Assembly: GCA_024803745.1 (NCBI GenBank)
Contig: JANJXV010000159.1
Span: 246,498 to 310,497 of the forward strand
From: Megascapheus bottae
Lineage: Eukaryota > Chordata > Mammalia > Rodentia > Geomyidae
DNA length: 64,000 nucleotides
Direction of reading: 5' to 3'
Below are positions 1 to 14,470 of the stretch, piece by piece; positions within the stretch are counted from its first letter, which is position 1, and the number at the start of each line of letters is the position of its first letter. The notes beneath the pieces were generated by a model. The model saw nothing but the letters and a program-made list of their open reading frames with translations, ran no database searches and was not told the DNA's origin. The position numbers and the translations under genes are program-made.

Positions 1-300
1 ACACCTCCATTGTGACCTCACACACCACGATTCTATGATTTCACACACTTCCATTTTGACTTCACACACCTCCATTCTATGCCTTCACTCACTGCCATTC
101 TGACTTCACACAGCTTCATTCTGAGACTTCACAAACCTCCATTCTATGATTTCACACACCTCCATACTATGATTTCACACACGTCCATCTATGACTTCAC
201 ACACCTCCATTCTGACTTCACACACCTCCATTCTATGACTTCACACACCTCCCTTCTGTGACTACACACCTCCATTCTATGACTTCACACACTTCCATTG

Positions 301-308
301 TGACGTCA
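301..308. promoter_or_regulatory. TGACGTCA palindrome (consensus CRE) in a variant unit
   Basis: A single change in the base unit (TGACTTCA to TGACGTCA) creates the full cAMP-response element. It is kept at the same HOR place at 5451, 9163 and later copies. The motif is certain; any binding by CREB/ATF proteins is inference and depends on methylation and chromatin. Confidence 0.3.
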
Positions 309-504
309 CACACCTCCATTCTATGAGTTAACACATCTCCATTCTATGACTTCACACACCTCCATTCTGACTTCACACACCTCCATTCTATGACTTCATA
401 GACATCGAATGTGACTTCACTCACCTCCATTCTATGACTTCACACTCCTCCATTCTATGACTTCCCACACCTCCTTTCTATGACTTCACCCAACTCCATT
501 CAGC

Positions 505-3380
505 GACTTCACACCTCTATTCTGACTTCACACACCTCCATTCTGTGACTTCACACACCTCCATTCTATGACTTCACACACCTCCATTCTATGACTTCAC
601 ACACCTCCATTCTTTGACTTCACACACCACTATTCTATGACTTCACACACCTTCATTCTTACTTCACAAACATCCATTCTATGACTTCACACACCTCCAT
701 TCTACGACTTCACACACCTCCATTATGTGACTTCACACACCTCCATTCTGTGACTTCACACAGATCCATTCTATGACTTCACACAACTCCATTCTGTGAC
801 GTCACACACCTCAATTCTTTGACTTCACACACCTTCATTCTTACTTCTCAAACATCCATTCTATGACTTCACACACATACATTCTATCATTTCACACACC
901 TCCATTTTGTGACTTCACACACCTCCATTCTATGATTTCACACACCTCCATTGTGAATTCACACACCTCCATTATATGAGTTCACACACCTCCATTCTGA
1001 CTTCACACACCTCCATTCTATGACTTCACACACCTCCATTCTGACTTCACACAGTCCATTCTGTGAGTTTACAAAACTCCTTTCTATAATTTCACACACC
1101 TCCATGCTATGACTTCCCACACCTCCATCTATGACTTCACACACCTCCATTCTGAGTTCACATACCTCCATTCTGTGACTTCACACACCTCCATTTGTGA
1201 CTTCACACACCACCTTTTTGACTTCACACTCCCCCGTTTTGACTTCACACACTTCCAATCTGTGACTTCCCACACCTCCATTCTGTGACTTCACACACCT
1301 CTATTTTTTGACTTCACACACCTCCATTCTTTGACTTCACACACCTCCATTCCATGACTTCACACCTCCAATCTATGAGTTCACACACCTCCATTCTATG
1401 GGTTCACATACCTTAATTTTCACTTCACACACCGCCATTCTATGACTTCACACACATTCAGTCTTACTTTAGAAACATCCATTCTATGACTTCACACACC
1501 TCCTTTGTATGTCTTCACAAACCTCCATTCTGTGACTTCACACACCTCCATTCTATGACTTCACAAACCTCCATTCTGTGACTTCACACACCTCATTTCT
1601 GAGTTCACACACCTCCTTTCTATGACTTCACAAACTTCCATTCTATGACTTCTTACACTTCCATTCTGTGGCTTCACACACCTACATTGTGAGTTCACAC
1701 ACCTCCATTCTGTGACTTCACACACCTCCATTCTGTGACTTCACACACCTCCATTCTGTGACTTCACACACCTCGATCCTATGACTTCACATACCTCCTT
1801 TCAATGAATTAACACACCTCCATTCTGTGATTTCACAAACCTCCATTCTATGACTTCACCCACCTCTATTCTGTGACTTCACACACCTCCATTCTGAGTT
1901 CACACACCTCCATTCTATGACTTCACCACCTCTATTCTGTGACTTCACACACCTCTATTCTGACTTCACACACCTCCATTCTGTGACTTCACACACCTCC
2001 ATTCTATGACTTCACACACCTCCATTCTATGACTTCACACACCTCCATTCTTTGACTTCACACACCACTATTCTATGACTTCACACACCTTCATTCTTAC
2101 TTCACAAACATCCATTCTATGACTTCACACACCTCCATTCTACGACTTCACACACCTCCATTATGTGACTTCACACACCTCCATTCTGTGACTTCACACA
2201 GATCCATTCTATGACTTCACACAACTCCATTCTGTGACGTCACACACCTCAATTCTTTGACTTCACACACCTTCATTCTTACTTCTCAAACATCCATTCT
2301 ATGACTTCACACACATACATTGTATCTTTTCACACACCTCCATTTTGTGACTTCACACACCTCCATTCTATGATTTCACACACCTCCATTGTGAATTCAC
2401 ACACCTCCATTATATGAGTTCACACACCTCCATTCTGACTTCACACACCTCCATTCTATGACTTCACACACCTCCATTCTGACTTCACACAGTCCATTCT
2501 GTGAGTTTACAAAACTCCTTTCTATAATTTCACACACCTCCATGCTATGACTTCCCACACCTCCATCTATGACTTCACACACCTCCATTCTGAGTTCACA
2601 TACCTCCATTCTGTGACTTCACACACCTCCATTTGTGACTTCACACACCACCTTTTTGACTTCACACTCCCCCGTTTTGACTTCACACACTTCCAATCTG
2701 TGACTTCCCACACCTCCATTCTGTGACTTCACACACCTCTATTTTTTGACTTCACACACCTCCATTCTTTGACTTCACACACCTCCATTCCATGACTTCA
2801 CACCTCCAATCTATGAGTTCACACACCTCCATTCTATGGGTTCACATACCTTAATTTTCACTTCACACACCTCCATTCTATGACTTCACACACATTCAGT
2901 CTTACTTTAGAAACATCCATTCTATGACTTCACACACCTCCTTTGTATGTCTTCACAAACCTCCATTCTGTGACTTCACACACCTCCATTCTATGACTTC
3001 ACAAACCTCCATTCTGTGACTTCACACACCTCATTTCTGAGTTCACACACCTCCTTTCTATGACTTCACACACTTCCATTCTATGACTTCATACACTTCC
3101 ATTCTGTGGCTTCACACACCTACATTCTGAGTTCACACACCTCCATTCTGTGACTTCACACACCTCCATTCTGTGACTTCACACACCTCCATTCTGTGAC
3201 TTCACACACCTCGATCCTATGACTTCACATACCTCCTTTCAATGAATTAACACACCTCCATTCTGTGATTTCACAAACCTCCATTCTATGACTTCACCCA
3301 CCTCTATTCTGTGACTTCACACACCTCCATTCTGAGTTCACACACCTCCATTCTATGGCTTCACACACTTCCATTCTATG
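505..3380 (+). repeat. 1,438-bp direct duplication (two copies)
   Basis: Landmarks in 505-1917 recur 1,438 bp later in about 1943-3355. The 3,712-bp HOR copies that follow carry this stretch once, so the first HOR copy is longer by exactly this amount (5,150 instead of 3,712 bp). The two copies are not identical. The left one is beta-type and the right one alpha-type, so the duplication is best explained by unequal exchange between two HOR subtypes, not by simple local copying. Confidence 0.8.
797..804. promoter_or_regulatory. Second TGACGTCA palindrome of the HOR
   Basis: Same change in another unit, repeated at 2235, 5947, 9659 and further copies, and independently in the LTR blocks (25006 and 26824). 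It contains one of the few CpGs in the satellite. Functional meaning is unknown. Confidence 0.3.
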
Positions 3381-5150
3381 ACTTCACACACCTCCATTCT
3401 GACTTCACACACCTCAATTCTTTGACTTCACACACCTCCATTCTATGATTTCACACACCTCCATTCTATGACTTCACACACTTCCATTCTATGACTTCAC
3501 ACACCTCCATTCTGACTTCACACACCTCAATTCTTTGACTTCACACACCTCCATTCTATGATTTCACATACCTCCATTCTATGACTTCACACACCTCCAT
3601 TCTATGACTTCACACACCTCATTTCTGAGTTGACACACCTCCATCCTGTGATTTCACACACCTCCAATCTGACTTCACACACCTCCATTCTATGACTTCA
3701 CACACCTAAATGCGTTGACATCAAAAACAACCATTCTATGAATTCACACACCTCCATTTTATGACTTCACACACTTCCATTATATGCTTCACACACCTCC
3801 ATTCTTTGACTTCAAACACCTCCATTTTGAGTACACAAAACTCCATTCTGTGACTTCACACACCTCCATTCTATGAATTCACACACCTCCATTCTATGAC
3901 TTCACACACTTCCATTCTATGACTTCACACACCTCCATTCTTTGACTTCAAACACCTCCATTTTGAGTACACAAACCTCCATTCTGTGACTTCACACACC
4001 TCCATTCTATGAATTCACACACCTCCATTCTATGACTTCACACACCTCCATTCTATGACTTCACACACCTTCATTCTTACTTCACAAACATCCATTCTAT
4101 GACTTCACACACCTCCATTATATGACTTCATAAACCTCCCTTCTGTGACTTCACACACCTCCATTCTGAGTTCACACACCTCCATTCTGTGACTTCACAC
4201 ACCACCATTTTGACTTCACACACCTCCATTCTATGACTTCACACACTTCAATTCTATGATTTCACACACCTCCATTATGTGACTTCACACACCTCCATTG
4301 TGAGTTCACACACCTCCATTCTGTGACTTCACACACCTCCATTCTGTGACTTCACACACCTCCATTCTATGACTTCACACACCTCCATTCTATGACTTCA
4401 CACACCTCCATTCTATGAATTCACACACCTCCATTCTGTGACTTCACACACCTACATTGTATGACTTCACACACCTCCATTCTTTGACTTCACCTACCTC
4501 CATTCTGAGATCACACCCCTCCATTCTGTGACTTCACACACCTCCATTCTGTGACTTCACACACCTCCGTTTTGACTTCACACACTTCCATTCTGTGACT
4601 TCACACACCTCCATTCTGTGACTTCACACACCTCTATTGTTTCACTTCACACACCCCCATTCTTTGACTTCACACACCTCCATTCCATGACTTCACACAC
4701 CTCCATTCTATGAGTTCACACACCTTCATTCTTACTTCAGAAACATCCATTCTCTGACTTCACACACCTCCATTCTATGACTTCTCAAACCTCCATTCTG
4801 TGAGTTCACACACCTCCATTCTAGGACTTCACACACCTCCATTCTGTGGCTTCACACACCTCCATTCTGAGTTCACACACCTCCATTCTGTGACTTCACA
4901 CACCTCCATTCTGTGACTTCACACTCCTACATTGTATGACTTCACACACCTCCATTCTTTGCCTTCACCTACCTCCATTCTGAGTTCACACCCCTCCGTT
5001 CTGTGACTTCACACACCTTCATTCTGTGACTTCACACACCTCCATTCTATGACTTCACACACCTCCATTCTATGACTTCACACACCTCCATTCTATGACT
5101 TCACACACCTCCATTCTGTGATTTCACACACCTCTATTCTATGACTTCAC
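1943..5150 (+). repeat. Alpha-type 3,712-bp HOR, copy 1 (5' part replaced by beta-type)
   Basis: From here the sequence matches 5655-8862 at a constant offset of 3,712 bp. The alpha marker TTGTATCTTTTC lies near 2319. Smaller modules inside it are themselves duplicated: about 113 bp starting near 3366 and 3479, and about 136 bp starting near 3801 and 3937. A distinctive unit, GCGTTGACATCAAAAACAACC-like, sits near 3712. Differences from copies 2 and 3 are scattered single bases, for example CTATGATTTC near 3446 against CTAGGATTTC in the later copies. Confidence 0.85.
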
Positions 5151-8100
5151 ACACCTCCATTGTGACCTCACACACCACGATTCTATGATTTCACACACTT
5201 CCATTTTGACTTCACACACCTCCATTCTATGCCTTCACTCACTGCCATTCTGACTTCACACAGCTTCATTCTGAGACTTCACAAACCTCCATTCTATGAT
5301 TTCACACACCTCCATACTATGATTTCACACACGTCCATCTATGACTTCACACACCTCCATTCTGACTTCACACACCTCCATTCTATGACTTCACACACCT
5401 CCCTTCTGTGACTACACACCTCCATTCTATGACTTCACACACTTCCATTGTGACGTCACACACCTCCATTCTATGAGTTAACACATCTCCATTCTATGAC
5501 TTCACACACCTCCATTCTGACTTCACACACCTCCATTCTATGACTTCATAGACATCGAATGTGACTTCACTCACCTCCACTCTATGACTTCACACTCCTC
5601 CATTCTATGACTTCCCACACCTCCTTTCTATGACTTCACCCAACTCCATTCAGCGACTTCACACCTCTATTCTGACTTCACACACCTCCATTCTGTGACT
5701 TCACACACCTCCATTCTATGACTTCACACACCTCCATTCTATGACTTCACACACCTCCATTCTTTGACTTCACACACCACTATTCTATGACTTCACACAC
5801 CTTCATTCTTACTTCACAAACATCCATTCTATGACTTCACACACCTCCATTCTACGACTTCACACACCTCCATTCTGTGACTTCACACACCTCCATTCTG
5901 TGACTTCACACAGATCCATTCTATGACTTCACACAACTCCATTCTGTGACGTCACACACCTCAATTCTTTGACTTCACACACCTTCATTCTTACTTCTCA
6001 AACATCCATTCTATGACTTCACACACATACATTGTATCTTTTCACACACCTCCATTTTGTGACTTCACACACCTCCATTCTATGATTTCACACACCTCCA
6101 TTGTGAATTCACACACCTCCATTATATGAGTTCACACACCTCCATTCTGACTTCACACACCTCCATTCTATGACTTCACACACCTCCATTCTGACTTCAC
6201 ACAGTCCATTCTGTGAGTTTACAAAACTCCTTTCTATAATTTCACACACCTCCATGCTATGACTTCCCACACCTCCATCTATGACTTCACACACCTCCAT
6301 TCTGAGTTCACATACCTCCATTCTGTGACTTCACACACCTCCATTTGTGACTTCACACACCACCTTTTTGACTTCACACTCCCCCGTTTTGACTTCACAC
6401 ACTTCCAATCTGTGACTTCCCACACCTCCATTCTGTGACTTCACACACCTCTATTTTTTGACTTCACACACCTCCATTCTTTGACTTCACACACCTCCAT
6501 TCCATGACTTCACACCTCCAATCTATGAGTTCACACACCTCCATTCTATGGGTTCACATACCTTAATTTTCACTTCACACACCTCCATTCTATGACTTCA
6601 CACACATTCAGTCTTACTTTAGAAACATCCATTCTATGACTTCACACACCTCCTTTGTATGTCTTCACAAACCTCCATTCTGTGACTTCACACACCTCCA
6701 TTCTATGACTTCACAAACCTCCATTCTGTGACTTCACACACCTCATTTCTGAGTTCACACACCTCCTTTCTATGACTTCACACACTTCCATTCTATGACT
6801 TCATACACTTCCATTCTGTGGCTTCACACACCTACATTCTGAGTTCACACACCTCCATTCTGTGACTTCACACACCTCCATTCTGTGACTTCACACACCT
6901 CCATTCTGTGACTTCACACACCTCGATCCTATGACTTCACATACCTCCTTTCAATGAATTAACACACCTCCATTCTGTGATTTCACAAACCTCCATTCTA
7001 TGACTTCACCCACCTCTATTCTGTGACTTCACACACCTCCATTCTGAGTTCACACACCTCCATTCTATGGCTTCACACACTTCCATTCTATGACTTCACA
7101 CACCTCCATTCTGACTTCACACACCTCAATTCTTTGACTTCACACACCTCCATTCTAGGATTTCACACACCTCCATTCTATGACTTCACACACTTCCATT
7201 CTATGACTTCACACACCTCCATTCTGACTTCACACACCTCAATTCTTTGACTTCACACACCTCCATTCTATGATTTCACATACCTCCATTCTATGACTTC
7301 ACACACCTCCATTCTATGACTTCACACACCTCATTTCTGAGTTGACACACCTCCATCCTGTGATTTCACACACCTCCAATCTGACTTCACACACCTCCAT
7401 TCTATGACTTCACACACCTAAATGCGTTGACATCAAAAACAACCATTCTATGAATTCACACACCTCCATTTTATGACTTCACACACTTCCATTATATGCT
7501 TCACACACCTCCATTCTTTGACTTCAAACACCTCCATTTTGAGTACACAAAACTCCATTCTGTGACTTCACACACCTCCATTCTATGAATTCACACACCT
7601 CCATTCTATGACTTCACACACTTCCATTCTATGACTTCACACACCTCCATTCTTTGACTTCAAACACCTCCATTTTGAGTACACAAACCTCCATTCTGTG
7701 ACTTCACACACCTCCATTCTATGAATTCACACACCTCCATTCTATGACTTCACACACCTCCATTCTATGACTTCACACACCTTCATTCTTACTTCACAAA
7801 CATCCATTCTATGACTTCACACACCTCCATTATATGACTTCATAAACCTCCCTTCTGTGACTTCACACACCTCCATTCTGAGTTCACACACCTCCATTCT
7901 GTGACTTCACACACCACCATTTTGACTTCACACACCTCCATTCTATGACTTCACACACTTCAATTCTATGATTTCACACACCTCCATTATGTGACTTCAC
8001 ACACCTCCATTGTGAGTTCACACACCTCCATTCTGTGACTTCACACACCTCCATTCTGTGACTTCACACACCTCCATTCTATGACTTCACACACCTCCAT

Positions 8101-8862
8101 TCTATGACTTCACACACCTCCATTCTATGAATTCACACACCTCCATTCTGTGACTTCACACACCTACATTGTATGACTTCACACACCTCCATTCTTTGAC
8201 TTCACCTACCTCCATTCTGAGATCACACCCCTCCATTCTGTGACTTCACACACCTCCATTCTGTGACTTCACACACCTCCGTTTTGACTTCACACACTTC
8301 CATTCTGTGACTTCACACACCTCCATTCTGTGACTTCACACACCTCTATTGTTTCACTTCACACACCCCCATTCTTTGACTTCACACACCTCCATTCCAT
8401 GACTTCACACACCTCCATTCTATGAGTTCACACACCTTCATTCTTACTTCAGAAACATCCATTCTCTGACTTCACACACCTCCATTCTATGACTTCTCAA
8501 ACCTCCATTCTGTGAGTTCACACACCTCCATTCTAGGACTTCACACACCTCCATTCTGTGGCTTCACACACCTCCATTCTGAGTTCACACACCTCCATTC
8601 TGTGACTTCACACACCTCCATTCTGTGACTTCACACTCCTACATTGTATGACTTCACACACCTCCATTCTTTGCCTTCACCTACCTCCATTCTGAGTTCA
8701 CACCCCTCCGTTCTGTGACTTCACACACCTTCATTCTGTGACTTCACACACCTCCATTCTATGACTTCACACACCTCCATTCTATGACTTCACACACCTC
8801 CATTCTATGACTTCACACACCTCCATTCTGTGATTTCACACACCTCTATTCTATGACTTCAC
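5151..8862 (+). repeat. Alpha-type 3,712-bp HOR, copy 2
   Basis: A full-length HOR of about 160 base units. Its landmarks recur at exactly +3,712 in copy 3, and no length change was noticed. Position 5151 corresponds to position 1 of the window. It shares the CTAGGATTTC variant (near 7156) with copy 3 but not with copy 1, so copies 2 and 3 are the closer pair. There is one TGACGTCA palindrome at 5451 and another at 5947. Confidence 0.88.
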
Positions 8863-11800
8863 ACACCTCCATTGTGACCTCACACACCACGATTCTATGA
8901 TTTCACACACTTCCATTTTGACTTCACACACCTCCATTCTATGCCTTCACTCACTGCCATTCTGACTTCACACAGCTTCATTCTGAGACTTCACAAACCT
9001 CCATTCTATGATTTCACACACCTCCATACTATGATTTCACACACGTCCATCTATGACTTCACACACCTCCATTCTGACTTCACACACCTCCATTCTATGA
9101 CTTCACACACCTCCCTTCTGTGACTACACACCTCCATTCTATGACTTCACACACTTCCATTGTGACGTCACAAACCTCCATTCTATGAGTTAACACATCT
9201 CCATTCTATGACTTCACACACCTCCATTCTGACTTCACACACCTCCATTCTATGACTTCATAGACATCGAATGTGACTTCACTCACCTCCACTCTATGAC
9301 TTCACACTCCTCCATTCTATGACTTCCCACACCTCCTTTCTATGACTTCACCCAACTCCATTCAGCGACTTCACACCTCTATTCTGACTTCACACACCTC
9401 CATTCTGTGACTTCACACACCTCCATTCTATGACTTCACACACCTCCATTCTATGACTTCACACACCTCCATTCTTTGACTTCACACACCACTATTCTAT
9501 GACTTCACACACCTTCATTCTTACTTCACAAACATCCATTCTATGACTTCACACACCTCCATTCTACGACTTCACACACCTCCATTCTGTGACTTCACAC
9601 ACCTCCATTCTGTGACTTCACACAGATCCATTCTATGACTTCACACAACTCCATTCTGTGACGTCACACACCTCAATTCTTTGACTTCACACACCTTCAT
9701 TCTTACTTCTCAAACATCCATTCTATGACTTCACACACATACATTGTATCTTTTCACACACCTCCATTTTGTGACTTCACACACCTCCATTCTATGATTT
9801 CACACACCTCCATTGTGAATTCACACACCTCCATTATATGAGTTCACACACCTCCATTCTGACTTCACACACCTCCATTCTATGACTTCACACACCTCCA
9901 TTCTGACTTCACACAGTCCATTCTGTGAGTTTACAAAACTCCTTTCTATAATTTCACACACCTCCATGCTATGACTTCCCACACCTCCATCTATGACTTC
10001 ACACACCTCCATTCTGAGTTCACATACCTCCATTCTGTGACTTCACACACCTCCATTTGTGACTTCACACACCACCTTTTTGACTTCACACTCCCCCGTT
10101 TTGACTTCACACACTTCCAATCTGTGACTTCCCACACCTCCATTCTGTGACTTCACACACCTCTATTTTTTGACTTCACACACCTCCATTCTTTGACTTC
10201 ACACACCTCCATTCCATGACTTCACACCTCCAATCTATGAGTTCACACACCTCCATTCTATGGGTTCACATACCTTAATTTTCACTTCACACACCTCCAT
10301 TCTATGACTTCACACACATTCAGTCTTACTTTAGAAACATCCATTCTATGACTTCACACACCTCCTTTGTATGTCTTCACAAACCTCCATTCTGTGACTT
10401 CACACACCTCCATTCTATGACTTCACAAACCTCCATTCTGTGACTTCACACACCTCATTTCTGAGTTCACACACCTCCTTTCTATGACTTCACACACTTC
10501 CATTCTATGACTTCATACACTTCCATTCTGTGGCTTCACACACCTACATTCTGAGTTCACACACCTCCATTCTGTGACTTCACACACCTCCATTCTGTGA
10601 CTTCACACACCTCCATTCTGTGACTTCACACACCTCGATCCTATGACTTCACATACCTCCTTTCAATGAATTAACACACCTCCATTCTGTGATTTCACAA
10701 ACCTCCATTCTATGACTTCACCCACCTCTATTCTGTGACTTCACACACCTCCATTCTGAGTTCACACACCTCCATTCTATGGCTTCACACACTTCCATTC
10801 TATGACTTCACACACCTCCATTCTGACTTCACACACCTCAATTCTTTGACTTCACACACCTCCATTCTAGGATTTCACACACCTCCATTCTATGACTTCA
10901 CACACTTCCATTCTATGACTTCACACACCTCCATTCTGACTTCACACACCTCAATTCTTTGACTTCACACACCTCCATTCTATGATTTCACATACCTCCA
11001 TTCTATGACTTCACACACCTCCATTCTATGACTTCACACACCTCATTTCTGAGTTGACACACCTCCATCCTGTGATTTCACACACCTCCAATCTGACTTC
11101 ACACACCTCCATTCTATGACTTCACACACCTAAATGCGTTGACATCAAAAACAACCATTCTATGAATTCACACACCTCCATTTTATGACTTCACACACTT
11201 CCATTATATGCTTCACACACCTCCATTCTTTGACTTCAAACACCTCCATTTTGAGTACACAAAACTCCATTCTGTGACTTCACACACCTCCATTCTATGA
11301 ATTCACACACCTCCATTCTATGACTTCACACACTTCCATTCTATGACTTCACACACCTCCATTCTTTGACTTCAAACACCTCCATTTTGAGTACACAAAC
11401 CTCCATTCTGTGACTTCACACACCTCCATTCTATGAATTCACACACCTCCATTCTATGACTTCACACACCTCCATTCTATGACTTCACACACCTTCATTC
11501 TTACTTCACAAACATCCATTCTATGACTTCACACACCTCCATTATATGACTTCATAAACCTCCCTTCTGTGACTTCACACACCTCCATTCTGAGTTCACA
11601 CACCTCCATTCTGTGACTTCACACACCACCATTTTGACTTCACACACCTCCATTCTATGACTTCACACACTTCAATTCTATGATTTCACACACCTCCATT
11701 ATGTGACTTCACACACCTCCATTGTGAGTTCACACACCTCCATTCTGTGACTTCACACACCTCCATTCTGTGACTTCACACACCTCCATTCTATGACTTC

Positions 11801-12574
11801 ACACACCTCCATTCTATGACTTCACACACCTCCATTCTATGAATTCACACACCTCCATTCTGTGACTTCACACACCTACATTGTATGACTTCACACACCT
11901 CCATTCTTTGACTTCACCTACCTCCATTCTGAGATCACACCCCTCCATTCTGTGACTTCACACACCTCCATTCTGTGACTTCACACACCTCCGTTTTGAC
12001 TTCACACACTTCCATTCTGTGACTTCACACACCTCCATTCTGTGACTTCACACACCTCTATTGTTTCACTTCACACACCCCCATTCTTTGACTTCACACA
12101 CCTCCATTCCATGACTTCACACACCTCCATTCTATGAGTTCACACACCTTCATTCTTACTTCAGAAACATCCATTCTCTGACTTCACACACCTCCATTCT
12201 ATGACTTCTCAAACCTCCATTCTGTGAGTTCACACACCTCAATTCTAGGACTTCACACACCTCCATTCTGTGGCTTCACACACCTCCATTCTGAGTTCAC
12301 ACACCTCCATTCTGTGACTTCACACACCTCCATTCTGTGACTTCACACTCCTACATTGTATGACTTCACACACCTCCATTCTTTGCCTTCACCTACCTCC
12401 ATTCTGAGTTCACACCCCTCCGTTCTGTGACTTCACACACCTTCATTCTGTGACTTCACACACCTCCATTCTATGACTTCACACACCTCCATTCTATGAC
12501 TTCACACACCTCCATTCTATGACTTCACACACCTCCATTCTGTGATTTCACACACCTCTATTCTATGACTTCAC
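8863..12574 (+). repeat. Alpha-type 3,712-bp HOR, copy 3
   Basis: Full-length copy, same order of variant units as copy 2. Private or semi-private changes include CACAAACCTCC near 9170, shared with copy 4 near 12882, and CCTCAATTCTAGG near 12237, where copies 1 and 2 have CCTCCATTCTAGG. The pattern of shared variants suggests stepwise tandem growth with copies 3 and 4 also related. Confidence 0.88.
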
Positions 12575-14470
12575 ACACCTCCATTGTGACCTCACACACC
12601 ACGATTCTATGATTTCACACACTTCCATTTTGACTTCACACACCTCCATTCTATGCCTTCACTCACTGCCATTCTGACTTCACACAGCTTCATTCTGAGA
12701 CTTCACAAACCTCCATTCTATGATTTCACACACCTCCATACTATGATTTCACACACGTCCATCTATGACTTCACACACCTCCATTCTGACTTCACACACC
12801 TCCATTCTATGACTTCACACACCTCCCTTCTGTGACTACACACCTCCATTCTATGACTTCACACACTTCCATTGTGACGTCACAAACCTCCATTCTATGA
12901 GTTAACACATCTCCATTCTATGACTTCACACACCTCCATTCTGACTTCACACACCTCCATTCTATGACTTCATAGACATCGAATGTGACTTCACTCACCT
13001 CCACTCTATGACTTCACACTCCTCCATTCTATGATTTCCCACACCTCCTTTCTATGACTTCACCCAACTCCATTCAGCGACTTCACACCTCTATTCTGAC
13101 TTCACACACCTCCATTCTGTGACTTCACACACCTCCATTCTATGACTTCACACACCTCCATTCTATGACTTCACACACCTCCATTCTTTGACTTCACACA
13201 CCACTATTCTATGACTTCACACACCTTCATTCTTACTTCACAAACATCCATTCTATGACTTCACACACCTCCATTCTACGACTTCACACACCTCCATTCT
13301 GTGACTTCACACACCTCCATTCTGTGACTTCACACAGATCCATTCTATGACTTCACACAACTCCATTCTGTGACGTCACACACCTCAATTCTTTGACTTC
13401 ACACACCTTCATTCTTACTTCTCAAACATCCATTCTATGACTTCACACACATACATTGTATCTTTTCACACACCTCCATTTTGTGACTTCACACACCTCC
13501 ATTCTATGATTTCACACACCTCCATTGTGAATTCACACACCTCCATTATATGAGTTCACACACCTCCATTCTGACTTCACACACCTCCATTCTATGACTT
13601 CACACACCTCCATTCTGACTTCACACAGTCCATTCTGTGAGTTTACAAAACTCCTTTCTATAATTTCACACACCTCCATGCTATGACTTCCCACACCTCC
13701 ATCTATGACTTCACACACCTCCATTCTGAGTTCACATACCTCCATTCTGTGACTTCACACACCTCCATTTGTGACTTCACACACCACCTTTTTGACTTCA
13801 CACTCCCCCGTTTTGACTTCACACACTTCCAATCTGTGACTTCCCACACCTCCATTCTGTGACTTCACACACCTCTATTTTTTGACTTCACACACCTCCA
13901 TTCTTTGACTTCACACACCTCCATTCCATGACTTCACACCTCCAATCTATGAGTTCACACACCTCCATTCTATGGGTTCACATACCTTAATTTTCACTTC
14001 ACACACCGCCATTCTATGACTTCACACACATTCAGTCTTACTTTAGAAACATCCATTCTATGACTTCACACACCTCCTTTGTATGTCTTCACAAACCTCC
14101 ATTCTGTGACTTCACACACCTCCATTCTATGACTTCACAAACCTCCATTCTGTGACTTCACACACCTCATTTCTGAGTTCACACACCTCCTTTCTATGAC
14201 TTCACACACTTCCATTCTATGACTTCCTACACTTCCATTCTGTGGCTTCACACACCTACATTCTGAGTTCACACACCTCCATTCTGTGACTTCACACACC
14301 TCCATTCTGTGACTTCACACACCTCCATTCTGTGACTTCACACACCTCGATCCTATGACTTCACATACCTCCTTTCAATGAATTAACACACCTCCATTCT
14401 GTGATTTCACAAACCTCCATTCTATGACTTCACCCACTTCTATTCTGTGACTTCACACACCTCCATTCTG
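12575..14470 (+). repeat. 3,712-bp HOR, copy 4, partial and alpha/beta mosaic
   Basis: The left half follows copy 3 at +3,712 and keeps the alpha marker TTGTATCTTTTC near 13456. By about 14006 it carries the beta marker CACACCGCCATT, and at about 14491 it takes the beta route TTCACCACC instead of the alpha route CTATGGCTTC. The subtype therefore switches between about 13470 and 14006. From 12653 onward it is also collinear with 20182 onward at +7,529 bp. Confidence 0.78.

Larger units (their letters stand above)
1..1942 (+). repeat. Beta-type HOR copy, left end cut by the window
   Basis: This stretch is collinear with 20104-22045 at a constant offset of 20,103 bp. It shares private variants with that region: TTCTATCATTTC near 891, CACACCGCCATT near 1426, CACAAACTTCC near 1631, TACATTGTGAG near 1683 and TTCACCACC near 1922. 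The alpha-type copies that follow differ at these sites. It is therefore a relative of the 20-kb region, not of its immediate neighbour. Its 3' edge, about 1943, is a junction with alpha-type sequence, and the segment from about 505 is repeated again from 1943. Confidence 0.8.

Noticed and set aside
79..261. A 60-codon plus-strand open frame (Thr-His-Leu-His-Ser type repeats), repeated in each HOR copy
   Set aside because: Pure satellite translation. Its ends are set by unit-length changes, and the 21/23-bp indels shift frame between units, which a selected protein would not tolerate.
959..1171. A 70-codon minus-strand open frame (Met-Glu-Val-Cys-Glu repeats), repeated near 2397, 6109, 9821, 13533, 21062, 33509 and 48768
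   Set aside because: It is the reverse complement of satellite units read through a 69-base (3 x 23) period. It recurs only because the HOR recurs, and has no independent coding signal.
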